A DNA stretch of 64,000 bases from Monosporascus cannonballus (taxonomy: Eukaryota > Ascomycota > Sordariomycetes > Xylariales): positions 186,001 to 250,000 of the forward strand of contig QJNS01000040.1 in NCBI GenBank assembly GCA_004154925.1. The letters run 5' to 3'. Position numbers and translations under genes: made by a program. This document shows positions 1 to 12,046 of the stretch, piece after piece. The notes under the pieces were generated by a model. It was not told the DNA's origin. It did no database searches and saw only the letters and a program-made list of their open reading frames with translations. How positions within the stretch are numbered: the stretch's first letter is position 1; each line of letters opens with the position of its first letter.

Positions 1-3000
1 ACCATCTTTATAATATGCTATTAATTAAATTCCCAAGTTAAAGGCTTATTTTCACAGAATAAATAGGTAAAAAGTACCCCTGTAATAATATAATAAACAA
101 TAAATATTCAATAACAAACCGTAATTCCTAAAAGGCTTTAACTTCCGATACGTTTTTGAAAAACGAATTTCCAAAATATTCACCATTTTAACAGTATTAA
201 ATTCACGATTATTGATCGCGTGAAGGAATTCGATTATAACGGAAAATTTATAAATTTATTAAATCTTTTGTACTTTAATTATAACTTTTCCAATTTCGCA
301 AATGAAAAAGGTTTTATTTATATGAATAATATTTACGAAGAACAGCGTAATTTCAAATATTAAAATATAAAAAGTCTTTTCGATAGGTGGATAAAAAGAG
401 TTGACAAAATTAAAAAATCGTATAAATATAATAAAATATAGAAATATTCCTCATAATATTATCTAAATTTTGAAATGTTTATTAACAAAAATAAATTAAA
501 TTAAATAAACTTTAAAAGGAATTAGAACAGATATTAAAAAATATATAACAAAATTTATAAAAGATCTTATAGCAATTTTCTCATATAAATACATTTTCCA
601 AAATAATGTCAATTAATTTCTTTATAAAATTAATTAATTATAAATCGTTATTTCATTGCTATAAAAAACCCAATATTTCAGTACGTAATGTAATTATTCG
701 AATATTCCTTTTTAATACGTCCTTATAATATATTAATAAATTTACTTTTGATATTAATTAAAACCAGAATATATTATATAATTATAGTTTATAAAAAACA
801 ATTTTAATTCCGAAAGAAATATACTAATATTCGTTATTTATTTTTGTTCCTATTAATTTTATTCTCAAGTAAATCTTTCCGTATTAATTTTCTTTACAAA
901 AAAACTTTTAATAAAGGTAGAATTGTGACTAATGTGATCAAATTAAACTTTACCTTTTCTTTCTTCTAATCAGATTTCTTACAATATTAAAATAACCCTG
1001 GGAAATAATGCTATTAATAATATATTAAATTTATTTAAATTCCATTCTTATTTTCTTAATTACTTATATAACTTTTTCAAATTTGTTAATTTTCTAATTA
1101 AAAGTTTTAAGAAATACTGATTTATCGGATAATGTAGTATCGACAAAATCCTTTTTTATTTCGGTTTATATATAAGATCGATTTAAATTATTATTTTTCT
1201 TTTCTATTATTATTATATATTTTGCCATAAAATTTCATTAAACGCATATATGTACTTTTGTTTTCAAATTATCTGAAAATCCTATTCTTAAAATTTAACT
1301 CATTTTTTATATATTTTTAAGTAATTGTATAGGTTCAAGCAAAGAATATCTCTTGAATCGAAAATATATTGAAGTTTATAATAAATTTGCTTTTCTTTCG
1401 CTTAATAAATATATTTATATTAATAAACCAGCTGATAAATTTATTGACTCTATCTTTTCAAATTAATTATCCGCACAAATTTGACGGTTACTTCGTCTTG
1501 CTAATATTAAGAAAATAATAGTTTTTATAGAACCAAATTCCAAACCTTTTTCAATATTTTTAAATCTATATATAGTATTATTTTGAATTTCGTTATAAAA
1601 TTAAATTCTAATCGTTTTAAGTATATTACCTAAGTACCGTTAATAACAAAAAGTAAAATAATAAGTAATCAGCTAATTAATAAAGTAAAGGTTTAATTAT
1701 ATTTTTAAATTTACTTTTTTTAACATTTAAATCTCAAATTGAAAATTCGTATTTTTCGTGTTATTAACTTATATATCCTAACGTACCAGAAAATTATAAC
1801 ATTTCATTCGGCTTTAATATATATAATATTATTTCTTAACTTTCTTTTTAAAATTAACTTTAATAATTAATTTGAATAACGAAAATATATATTATATCAA
1901 ATTGTTAAATTTTATAAATAAAATCTTAATATTTTTTGAATTTTTCGGCTTATATTTAGTACCTATATTTAAAACATGAACAGTCTATTATAATTGATTT
2001 GATATAAATGTACCGGTTTTTATTTCCGTTATAAGAATTATTTCGTTATTTTTATGATTTAATAATTTCAAAATTTATAGGGTTATAATATTATTTGAAA
2101 GCTTATTACAATCAAGATACAATTTAATTTCTTCAGATTAAATATTCTAAACCTTTTCTTTATATCTTCTCAAGTTTTAATTTTCTAATATTTCATTTAT
2201 TACTAATTAATCAATTTATTATATTTCAAAATTATGTTTATTCGAACCTTTATTATTATATTTAAATATCGAAATTTATAATAAATTCATTTATAATTAT
2301 TAAAAATGTTTCGTTTTGTAATTTCGTTATAAGGTGATTCTTATTACGAGATCACTTAATTATTATAATATTAATAAAGAGAAATAATCTATTATAAATA
2401 TGAACTATTAAAATGTAAATCCTCTCCAAACATTAAAAATATTTTAACAAGATCGTTTCGAAGTTAATAAATTAAAAATGCTTTTCTATTAAATTGATTC
2501 TCAGTTTTTATAATAAAACAAAATATATCGAGCTTAATAACACGCTTTTAATTAATAATAGATTCCGACTAATTAAATTTTAAATCTATCATAAAATAAA
2601 TTATATTCAAAATATTTAAATGAGTAAAATTCTACTTAATATTAAATCTAGATTTTTCAAATATTTTAAAGATCTTTTACTCGCAATCATAATATATTAT
2701 CATATTTTTACAATAACTAAAAAAAGTCAATAAGTTATATATTTATTTCAAAATCCTTTTCTAAAGGAACATTTTTTATTCATTGTGTAACTTGTAAATA
2801 TTATTAAAATTATATTATACTCAAATTGAACCGATAGACTTTAAACTTAAAAAAATCTTATATTAATTATTTTTAAACGAAATTAAACCTGTTTTTTCAA
2901 TATTCGAAAATAACTTATATATATTACGTAATCTTATTTAGGTTTAAATTAATAACATTTATTTTAAAATTACGAAATCGTTTTTTACGTCTTCAATATT

Positions 3001-4620
3001 TTGTCGGATAGTTATTCTATATATAGTAAAATTCTATTTTATTAAAATTATACGTTAAAAGCTTATTACATTTATCGATAAATCGATATCGCTATATTAT
3101 ATCCACGACGATTCCTAGCCTAAAAACACGTAATATTACCACAATTCAGCAATTTCACGATTTCTTTTTAAAACAATTAAAATTCTACATTTATAGTAAT
3201 TAAATTATTTTTATATTTTACAAAATATGAATAATTTCTAATATCTAATTATATTTTACTAATAAAGCAAATTTGAATTTAAGAATATTTTATTAAAAGG
3301 TCTAAACACTTATTATTGTATCTTATTTATCTAGTCAAATTTATACGAAATATATATATTAATTATTTTCGTTTTTCTATTTTCTTAATCACACCTTATT
3401 ATAAATCTAGTTTTTACTTAATATTATTTTAATATCATAATACATCGTCTATAAAGTTTCAAATTTTATTAATAAGTTATTAAAATTCTTTTCCAAATAA
3501 TTAATTTCAATTTCTTTTAATAAGGTTTCGATATGTGTATCTTTATTTGTAATTTTACCTTTGAATTTAACTTTTTAAATGTATTACAAATTTTAATAAT
3601 ATATTTTAAAAAATATTTTTAAACCTAACTTGCTATATTATATTAAACTTATTTCGTTAAGAACCTTAGTTAATGTTTAATAATCCGTATTCATTTTAAG
3701 TTTTATAATTCAAAAACTTTTAAGATCCTTTAAATTTTTTATTTTAAATAATACGGTTTTTAAAAATAACTTTAACTCCGCTTTTTATAGAAAGTGTTTA
3801 TTTAATAAAGGAACTAATTAACTATTTTCGCCTCGGTAAACTTATATTTTCGTTACATTTTATTAATTTCTTTATACTAATTAATTGCCGTATTACCACA
3901 AACGCTAAAATACAAATGAATATATCTAATTCTATCATAAAAAACATACTCATTTATAATATCGACTGGAAATCCGAACGAATATAAATTAAGGAATTTC
4001 AAACGTATAGTTTTAAAACAATGTGTTTTAAATCCAGTAACAATTCGCAATTGAATTTAAATAAATTTAACCTTTTAATTTTCATATATTTTAATGATAA
4101 TATTAAATAATTTTCGTATTTAATGTCGTTTTCAATTAATAATAAACTGGAAAAACTAATAAAAAAATACTTAAAAATATTTCGTTATTCATTTTACTTT
4201 CATACTTCCGCTTAAATAATTGGTACTACTTAGAAATATTCAATCTAGAATTACACTCTTTTAAATTACATAGAAATCCTAAACAAACAGTAATTCTTAT
4301 TATATCACAATTTTTAATAATTTTAACGGATTCCCAATTAATCGATTAAACTTTAACAAGATATATTGAATAAAAAGGAGTTTAATATTTATATAACTTA
4401 TTAATTCAGCATTATTATTTAAATCCGTAAATTTAAGGGATTTCGAAATTTTTCATATTTTCGTCTATATTTTCGAAAAATTTAGTAATCGTTACAAAAA
4501 TATTTTCTATTTTCTTTACTTAAACAAATTTATTTTTTAATCGGCATATTACTGGTAATAAATACGGGATTTAATCGTTTATAACTCTATTATCAATATT
4601 TCCATCATTAACTTTACCGC
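1..4620. other. AT-rich desert, no recognisable gene
   Basis: The whole stretch is extremely AT-rich and every frame is closed by frequent TAA/TAG codons. I see no intact ORF, no RNA gene and no clear element boundary. The composition matches the RIP-mutated transposons to the right, so it is probably decayed repeat DNA. One short motif near 2318 (gtaatttcgttataagg) is shared with the Copia remnant near 59145, which hints at Copia ancestry, but translation around it did not give a convincing match. Confidence 0.6.
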
Positions 4621-4625
4621 TAAAA

Positions 4626-4832
4626 TGTGAGAATATAGCCCCTACAAGGATAAGGCTAGTAGCTGACCAGCTATCGATCAGCCACCGATCCACTTACTAG
4701 TACAACTCCACCATCTGACAGTTAATAAAAAGCGCTAACTAGAAATAATTTAATACGTTTATTTTTTGAAATCTGCTTTACGATTAGTCGGAAATTACCA
4801 TGCCCCAACTTATAGTTATTTATTAATTTATA
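4626..4832 (+). repeat. 5' LTR of element A
   Basis: 207 bp, the same length as the 3' LTR at 21009-21215. The two align along their whole length with mostly transition differences. Preceded by taaaa, the target duplication. Confidence 0.88.
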
Positions 4833-6899
4833 ATATTTTTATTATTACGATAAAAAATAACGCGATAAATATTAAAAATAAAATTCGCCGATTGTAAAAC
4901 GAATTTAAGTTATTAATCGAACAAATCGTCGACTCGAATCTAATCGACGAACGATTAATTACAGTATAAAAATAAGCGAAAAGAATTTATAATAAAACTT
5001 AAACAAATAAAAAACTATAATTTCGGAAATCTCGAATTATCTTATATACATAATAAGGATACATCCCGATAACTATTAATTAAAGAATTGGAAAACGGAC
5101 GTAATATAACGATTACGTTCTAAAATTTAAAATAAGGAAAGGTTAAACTATTTAGTAATAACCAGATTTTGGAAATTATCCATTAATAAAACGAATAATA
5201 TTCGGAATTATTCCGATAATTAACCGAATAACAAACGATAAAATAGGTTAAAAAAACAACCCTTTATAAATTAATAACGATATCGTTATAAAAGCTTAAA
5301 GGCGATAAACAAATACCGCATTATAATTACCTAAAGCTTTCCGAATACGCATTAATTAAAAAACGAAAATTAAATAAAGATTATTATAAAAGTTTATGCC
5401 GAGAATTGAGGCGAAATACCTTTATTTAAATTTAATAGGCCATGGATTATATGGACATTATTATTACGAACGTTTAGTAATTATTCCGCATTATGTTTAA
5501 TTATTTTAATTACGAAAGAAAATTAAAAATAAAAGATTTATGGATTTTTATAGAGAAAGTTATATAAATCCTAATTTTTTATATAAGAAATATAAGGAAT
5601 AATTTATGAAATTATAATAGCAATCCCATAAATTACCGTTAAACTTTTACGTTAAATAAAAGCTTTTAATTTATAAGATAAAGTTTACGGAACGTTTTTA
5701 ACCCGGAAAATAATCGAGATAATAAATATTTTATTTTTAATTATTTTTATAAATTAATATCAAAGTTACGAAATACTTTATTACGAAAAAATGTTAACTT
5801 AAAACAAATAAATAACGTAATAAATAAGGTAAAACGTTATTCAAACGCCTAAAAACCGTAAAAGAAAACTAATCATTTTCTGCTAAACGTATTAATAAGG
5901 ATAAATAATTTTATTTTAATGTTTTCGGGGAAAACAATCACCAGAATAAAATAAAAACGCCAAATAAAAATAATGGAAATTACGGACGCTTTTATATTTA
6001 AAAGATAGATAATTGCCGATTTAATTTCGATTGACATAAACCCGTACATATTAATATCTTTCATTTTTATGAGGGCCTATTTAAGCATTATAATTATAAA
6101 AAACTAAGTTATAAAAACGTACATTACAAACCTTAAAAAAATACGAAAACCTTATTATTCCGGCTTTGCGAAAACCGATTCTTAAAAGCCGTATAAAACG
6201 TTATAATGTATAACGATAAATCAAATTAATCTTTAAATATAAACCTAAAACAAAACCGGAATAAACGTATATATTTAATTTATTTTGACTAATAATTACA
6301 CAATAACCGGAATAAAGCCGCCTTTTTAAAAAAAGGTATTTATTAAAAGAAATACGTACGTTATAATAACAGAAGTAAATATAAATACCGGAGTATAAAT
6401 AAATACTATAAATTAAAGGTTAACGAAAGAATTTAACTTTTAATTAATTTCCCTAAATATTTCGGGCTTTATCGGCCTTAACGAAACGTATATTAAATAT
6501 TATAAGGTTTACGAGAACCTCATTAAAATATTAAATAATAACGGGAATGAACGAAAATTTAAGCAAATTTATTCTGCAATATACCGTAATCTGATAGCGC
6601 TTAATTTCTTATTATCCAAACTAAAAATAAGTAAATTAAACGTTTTATTAAATATATTTATATAGTAATAGTTAAATAGATTGTTAGAAAAGGTCTTCGG
6701 GTAGGATATTATAAATATTATATTTTCCGATAATTAAATTTATATTATTATTTTAACAAATTTAGTTGTAAATTAATGTATCCTGGAATTCGAGAAATAA
6801 TAAAAATAAGGAATAAATAATTTCTTTATATATTTAAAAACCTTACGGCGAATATATTCTGAAAAGCTAATAAAAAATGCTTCATTTATTATAAGCAAA

Positions 6900-8300
6900 A
6901 CATGTAATAAACTTAATTCGAAGGAAAACGCCTTGATTGAATTTAATTTATTTTATTTCGAAAATCATACAACGTTATTCGAAATATTTACTCGAAAACA
7001 TTTAAAGCCAAGATCAATATATTATTCGAAAACGGATATAAAGGTATTAATATTATTTATGTTTTAAAAGGACGGCAATTTCCGATTATACGTTAATTAT
7101 AAGGGTTTAAATCGGCTAACGATGAAAAACAAATACTCTTTATTTATAATTTTAAAAATAGAAAACTATTTAACATTAATTAATATACTTTCGAAAATTA
7201 AGTTTAAACATATTTATTATTATATTAAAATTAAAAAGAATAACCAGTAAATAATTGTTTTGTAAACGCGGTGCGCAGAACATAAGTATATAATTATTTT
7301 ATTCGGCTTTATTAACCCGTTAATTACGTTTTAAACCCATATGTATAATGTATTGATTAGATAAATCAATTATATGTATATAATATATCTAAATTATATA
7401 ATTATTTAGTTGGATAACGCAAAAAAGTATAGGAAATATTTTTAATTAATTTACTAATAATTATTATAATATTAATTATTCATTAAAACGTTTAAATACG
7501 AATTTTTTAAAAACTTTAGGATTTATAATTAATATTAATAATTTAAAAATAGATTACCGACGGCTTGATATTATTAAAATATGACCAAAATCAAACTTAA
7601 TTTACAATGCTTAAATACTTTTGGAATTCGCTAATTTTGACGAAGATTCATCGTTTATTATTTATAAATTACTAAACTGATTATGAAGTTCTTAAACAAA
7701 ATATAAGGCAAAGGTAAAAAAATAGGATTTTAGTAATCCGAAAAGTTAAAAACGCGTTTCGAAATTTAGAAAATGCCTTTTAATTGGCAATTATTTTCCG
7801 ATATTAAAATAATAACAAAAATATTTATATTAAAATAACGATTCGATGAAAATTATATTAAAAGTATTTTTACAAAAATACGGAAAATCTTAGCACTTAA
7901 TTATATATTAATTGCGGAACTTAAATTTGATCGAAAAATAGTAAGTCATAAAATAATAAAAATTATTAACGATTATAAAAAATTTAAAATATTAACGATA
8001 ATACTTTAAAAATATTGAAAAAAGTGTTTTTAATATTTATCGATTATATAGTACTAAAGGACATAATAAAGGCGTTAACGCGTAACCTTAAAAGAAGGTT
8101 AACCTAATAAGTGTATTGTTGTACATAATTTAATTTTAAGATCTAATATCGATCGGACGCCGTTAACCCGGCGGATATATTATTTAGACGGCCGGATTAT
8201 ATATTAGAGGAAATTGTGTATAAAAACCTAATTTCTATCTTATTTAAGAAATTCGGACTTAAGAATAATATGCCGGAAAACGTACGGAAAACGGTTGCAA
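6900..8300 (+). pseudogene. Element A pol: reverse transcriptase and RNase H remnant
   Basis: Conceptual translation in plus-strand frames gives a broken Gypsy reverse transcriptase. There is a fingers-like segment around 7070-7140 (dgkfRixv-dYrglNrlT type) and a degraded YLDD-type catalytic segment around 7375-7420. Near 8155-8200 the residues NPAD-(x)3-RRPDY, typical of the end of the fungal Gypsy RNase H region, are visible. Numerous in-frame TAA/TAG codons sit where Gln or Trp is expected, so it is not translatable. The integrase that should follow is displaced to 18.4 kb by the two nested insertions. Confidence 0.7.
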
Positions 8301-8648
8301 ATATATAGCGCGAATTAATGTATCATAGGGGGGCAAAAGGCCTTATAAAAGTAACGTAAAATTCGTTCATTATAAAATTCCCAGATATATTTTAGGTAAC
8401 GGAAATTTAAGTAATTATTATTTTCGCGAAAAAGCGGAAACTTTTTATTATACGATCGCAGGAAATCTTCGAAAAAAGAAATAAGAAATTATATATTTGT
8501 CAAATTTATCACTTGCGAATAATAATATAAACCCAAATCGTAATAATAATATGATTAACGGTTAAATAATAATAACCGCTAATTATAACCGTATTACGAT
8601 CGGATTCCGAAAGATCTAGGAAAAACGAAATTAGTATTAAGGTTATTA

Positions 8649-8698
8649 CCGCCTTTTTCGACCAAAGGGCAGTGGGTCTACACGGACCATCGCAGATC
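8649..8698 (+). repeat. Left 50-bp TIR of the Fot1/pogo-like element
   Basis: Begins CCGCCTTTTTCGACC. Reverse-complementary to 11049-11098 with one mismatch near the inner end (T versus C), preceded by a TA target. Confidence 0.92.
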
Positions 8699-9099
8699 AA
8701 TTTCCAAATAACGTTAATTATCTTTAGAGGCTCAACAACGCTTGGCATCAGAAAATGGGTGGCATTTTCTGAAAAGGCGGTGATCGTTTCTCATGGTAAC
8801 AAAGCCCGATTTTGGAGAATTTATTCGCTAACGTCGGAATTGGCCAATTAGAATAACAGCCATAGCTAGGAAGCGGAAAAACGAAACTCGAGGCCGAAAA
8901 CCAAAGCCCTTGTTAAACGATAAACCCTTTTATACACCTCCGAAGCCAATAACTTATGTTCACCGAAACTATTCAAACCGTCGGAAGCTTAAGGTCTTGT
9001 TGTTCCTAATATATTATCGCGTTCCCTTAAAAAAGAATCTATAGGATTAATAAAAGCTACGCCCTAGACCTCTTATAGGCCTTAACGATTAAGACCTAC

Positions 9100-10990
9100 T
9101 TAAAGGCTTCCGCCGCCTAATGTCAATAAAACCAAAAAATATTTCAAGATTTAAAACTTCTCTGTTATATATAAGTAAAAGCGTGCGAAAAATAACATCT
9201 TCCTCCGAAGCCCGAAGCGATATAAGGTTATATGGCCGCAGTTCGAAAAGTTGTTATATACGCGCTTCGTTAAAATCTGTAAAGCGAATAAAATCGTTAC
9301 GCAATACTTGTTCCGACGTATTTCGTAACGCTTTTTTGCGCAACTAAATCCCGAATACAATGCCGTATTTGCTTTTTCGTCGGGATGGTTTTATGGCTTC
9401 TTTATACGCTAGGGGATCACTCGGCATAGGATTACGAAAATTTGCTACGAAAAAGCCCGAAGAAATTGCCCGAATTATCAATTCTTTCGTACAGTGTATT
9501 AGGCGTAACAACCGCCGAACTAATTACCTAAGCCTAATTTTGCAATCGTTACCTTCGAAACCTTCCAAAGCTAAATCCATATGCCGTTTCCCATTTCAAT
9601 TTACCTTTAATTTTGACGAAATTCCTTTTCTTTTCGAACTTATTAAAGGATATACGTATGATTTTAAGGGCGTACGTACAATTAACGGCCGGAATAATAA
9701 AAGTGGCTAGGGCAAAAAGCAAATAATACTTATATTAACTGTTAATAAGAATCGCGGAATACCGTTTAAGCTAATCCTTATTTTCTACGGCAAAAGAACA
9801 ATATATAACATTAAAAAGCCTTATTACCACCCAGGAGTTAACGTATTATTTAACAATACAGCTTATTACAACGAAAAATTATTCCATAAATAATTAAAGG
9901 AAAAATTCCTTTTATATATTAAGAAGATTCAGGAATGCCTTAAAAATAAAGCCTTATTAATTATGGATGTTACTTTTTTTTTATAAAACTAATAAGATCA
10001 AAAAACCTTTTAATAACAACCCGGTCCTTATAACGTTAATCCCACCTGGGCTTACTAGTTATCTTTAGCCACTAAATACGGCCGTTAATAGTCCTTTTAA
10101 GATATACCCTAAAGAAAAAACCGAAAAATATCTTAAAGAATTTGAAGAAAATAACAAACTTTCTAAAAAATGAATTATTAGTTAACGGAGAATTATGTTT
10201 ATAATAATCGTAGGCCGCATTTAGGAACGCTTTAAAACAACAAAAAGGAAGGAATTAATACGGCAATCTTTTATACAAAATGGGATTACGATTAACCCTA
10301 ATAGTTCGGAAAATTATATAATGAAAATCAAGGACGTTAATACAAAGCTAATCAGCTTTACAGGATGAAGGATTTTTATTTAGGATAATAGCTTCGTAAA
10401 TTTTTACGAAGTTTTCAAAGAAAAGCTTGATTAGCTATTACAGCTTGTTACCGTTAAAAAGGATATATTAAAAATCTTTAAATATTATCGCATATTGAAA
10501 AAAGTCTTGATAAAACTGTATAAGGACCGCGATTTGTATGTAAATAATAACAAAAGTATCTTAATTCAAATGTTAAAAGGGTAGGATCAGAAATAATAGG
10601 AATAATAGTAACAACTGCTACCATTCTCTGAAACCATTGATTACGTTAATTCCGACGAAAATACAGCTTTAACAACTGTTGTAACGTTTTTTCCGGGCTC
10701 CCTAAAGGGCTTTTTTTTTTTGAAAACCTTGAAGTTGTAAATATATAGGTAGCTAAGTTAAAAAGGACTTAATCGTTCGGAATCTTAAGTAATATCTGTA
10801 AAGCGTAAGAACCTATTAGTATATAAATTGTATGCAAAAATATTTAATAAGGTTATAAGAAAGCTAAGGGCTAACGAACTAGATTAACAGCAATAACTTT
10901 TAGATTTATTAAGGTGGTTTGCGATATCGTAAAATTGCGCGGATATTTTCTAAATAAAGGCTTTCATCAAAAAGTCTAAAAAACACATAT
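9100..10990 (+). pseudogene. DDE transposase (Fot1/pogo type), RIP-inactivated
   Basis: An open segment at 9360-9707 contains the first catalytic block: FNFDEIPF, whose Asp is at about 9615, followed by a GYTYDFKGVRT segment typical of fungal DDE_1 transposases. After a stop at the end of that ORF, homology continues through an ILIFYGK-like segment (about 9778), an LIMDV block carrying the second Asp (about 9957-9972), and an IPPGLTSYL-x-PL-x-TAVN block (about 10040-10095). In that last block the expected Gln codon is TAG and the expected catalytic Asp codon is AAT. Both are single-transition changes consistent with RIP. It cannot make an active enzyme. The N-terminal DNA-binding part is too degraded to delimit, so the start is approximate. 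Confidence 0.8.
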
Positions 10991-11048
10991 AAAATAGATA
11001 GATAGAAGTGGAAAAAACCGATATCAGCCTATGTTAAAGAAACTAAAG

Positions 11049-11098
11049 GATCTGCGGTGGTCCGTGTAGACCCACTGCCCTTTGGTCGAAAAAGGCGG
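11049..11098 (-). repeat. Right 50-bp TIR of the Fot1/pogo-like element
   Basis: Reverse complement of 8649-8698 with one mismatch; followed by TA. Confidence 0.92.
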
Positions 11099-11100
11099 TA

Positions 11101-11620
11101 TTTATAATTTATAATGTTTATATTTTTTGATAAAAGAGTTAATTAAAGGCAAAACGGCCTTATAGCCAAAGGTTCGAACGTTATAAATTAAAAATTTAAA
11201 TATTATAAAATTAATACGGATAACTGGATGTTAATCCTAAATAAACAGGAAATATTTTCTAAATTTATATAAGATTTTGTATTATCGGAATAAATTCGTA
11301 CTCTCGTTATAAGGCTTTTTAGGGAAGTAATTAATATATTAATGCCATAATAGGTTAAAGGTAAAATATATAAAATATATTCGTATATTAAAATTTATAG
11401 TTAAAATATTATGTTAGAAAAATATACCGAACTATATCCGAAAATATATGAATTAATCGTTAAGTTTTTAAAATATAATAAAATTACGATATAAATTATA
11501 TGGATAATTATAATCCTCACCATTATTTAAGGGATTTTTTCAAATATTTTCGTTAAATTTTATATACGGGATTTTTCAAAACCCGAGGTTTAAGCGGGTT
11601 AAAGTATAACGTAATTCTGG
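11101..11620 (+). pseudogene. Element A internal segment between its two insertions
   Basis: About 520 bp of element A pol lying between the DNA transposon and element B. By position it should encode the end of RNase H and the N-terminal part of integrase, but RIP decay is heavy and I could not read the zinc-binding residues with confidence. It joins to 18393 onward once element B is removed. Confidence 0.5.
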
Positions 11621-11625
11621 TAATC

Positions 11626-12046
11626 TGTTATGACCTAACGGTCTTGGCTTCTGGAAACGGTCGGCATCCTGAAGAACCAGACCCCGACCTAGCCAAGAAG
11701 TCACGTGACTGGCTCAAAGGGCTCAAGGGCCCTAATTGGTCAAAAGGGCTTGAGCCGGATAAGCGCCAAAGGGGGCTCAAAGGGGTTCAAAGGGACTTAA
11801 TTAAAGAAGTGTCGTTAAGCTATAATAAGCACCTTAAGCCAGAACGAGAATATATACGTTTATTATTTCCATAATTTAAATAATTTTAGCTTGCAATATT
11901 TATTAATATTAATGGTTTATAATAATAAGATATTAAAAGATGTAATACGATTATTATATTTATTACTCAGATTCCCACGATACTTCTATTAACAAAAACT
12001 TATATGATTAAGGTTTAATAATTGATTAAATTGCTTAGCCGTTATA
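11626..12046 (+). repeat. 5' LTR of element B
   Basis: 421 bp, TGTTATGACC...GCCGTTATA. The first half keeps a GC-balanced direct-repeat tract rich in GGGCTCAAGG-like units (about 11715-11800), which opens a spurious 76-codon reading frame. That frame is not a gene. Confidence 0.9.

Larger units (their letters stand above)
8649..11098 (+). mobile_element. Fot1/pogo-like (Tc1-mariner superfamily) DNA transposon
   Basis: A 2450-bp element with 50-bp terminal inverted repeats (8649-8698 and 11049-11098) that match at 49 of 50 positions. It is flanked by TA dinucleotides (8647-8648, 11099-11100), the expected Tc1/mariner target duplication. It encodes a plus-strand DDE transposase remnant. It sits between the RNase H and integrase parts of element A, so it inserted after A. 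The TIRs are far less AT-enriched than the interior. Confidence 0.9.

Noticed and set aside
2280..2420. Possible Copia RNase H remnant on the minus strand
   Set aside because: A short motif is shared with 59145, and some residues fit, but the conserved blocks do not line up in order.
11644..11874. 76-codon open frame in balanced sequence
   Set aside because: It lies wholly inside the 5' LTR of element B and arises from the GC-rich direct repeats there; the partner LTR has the frame broken.
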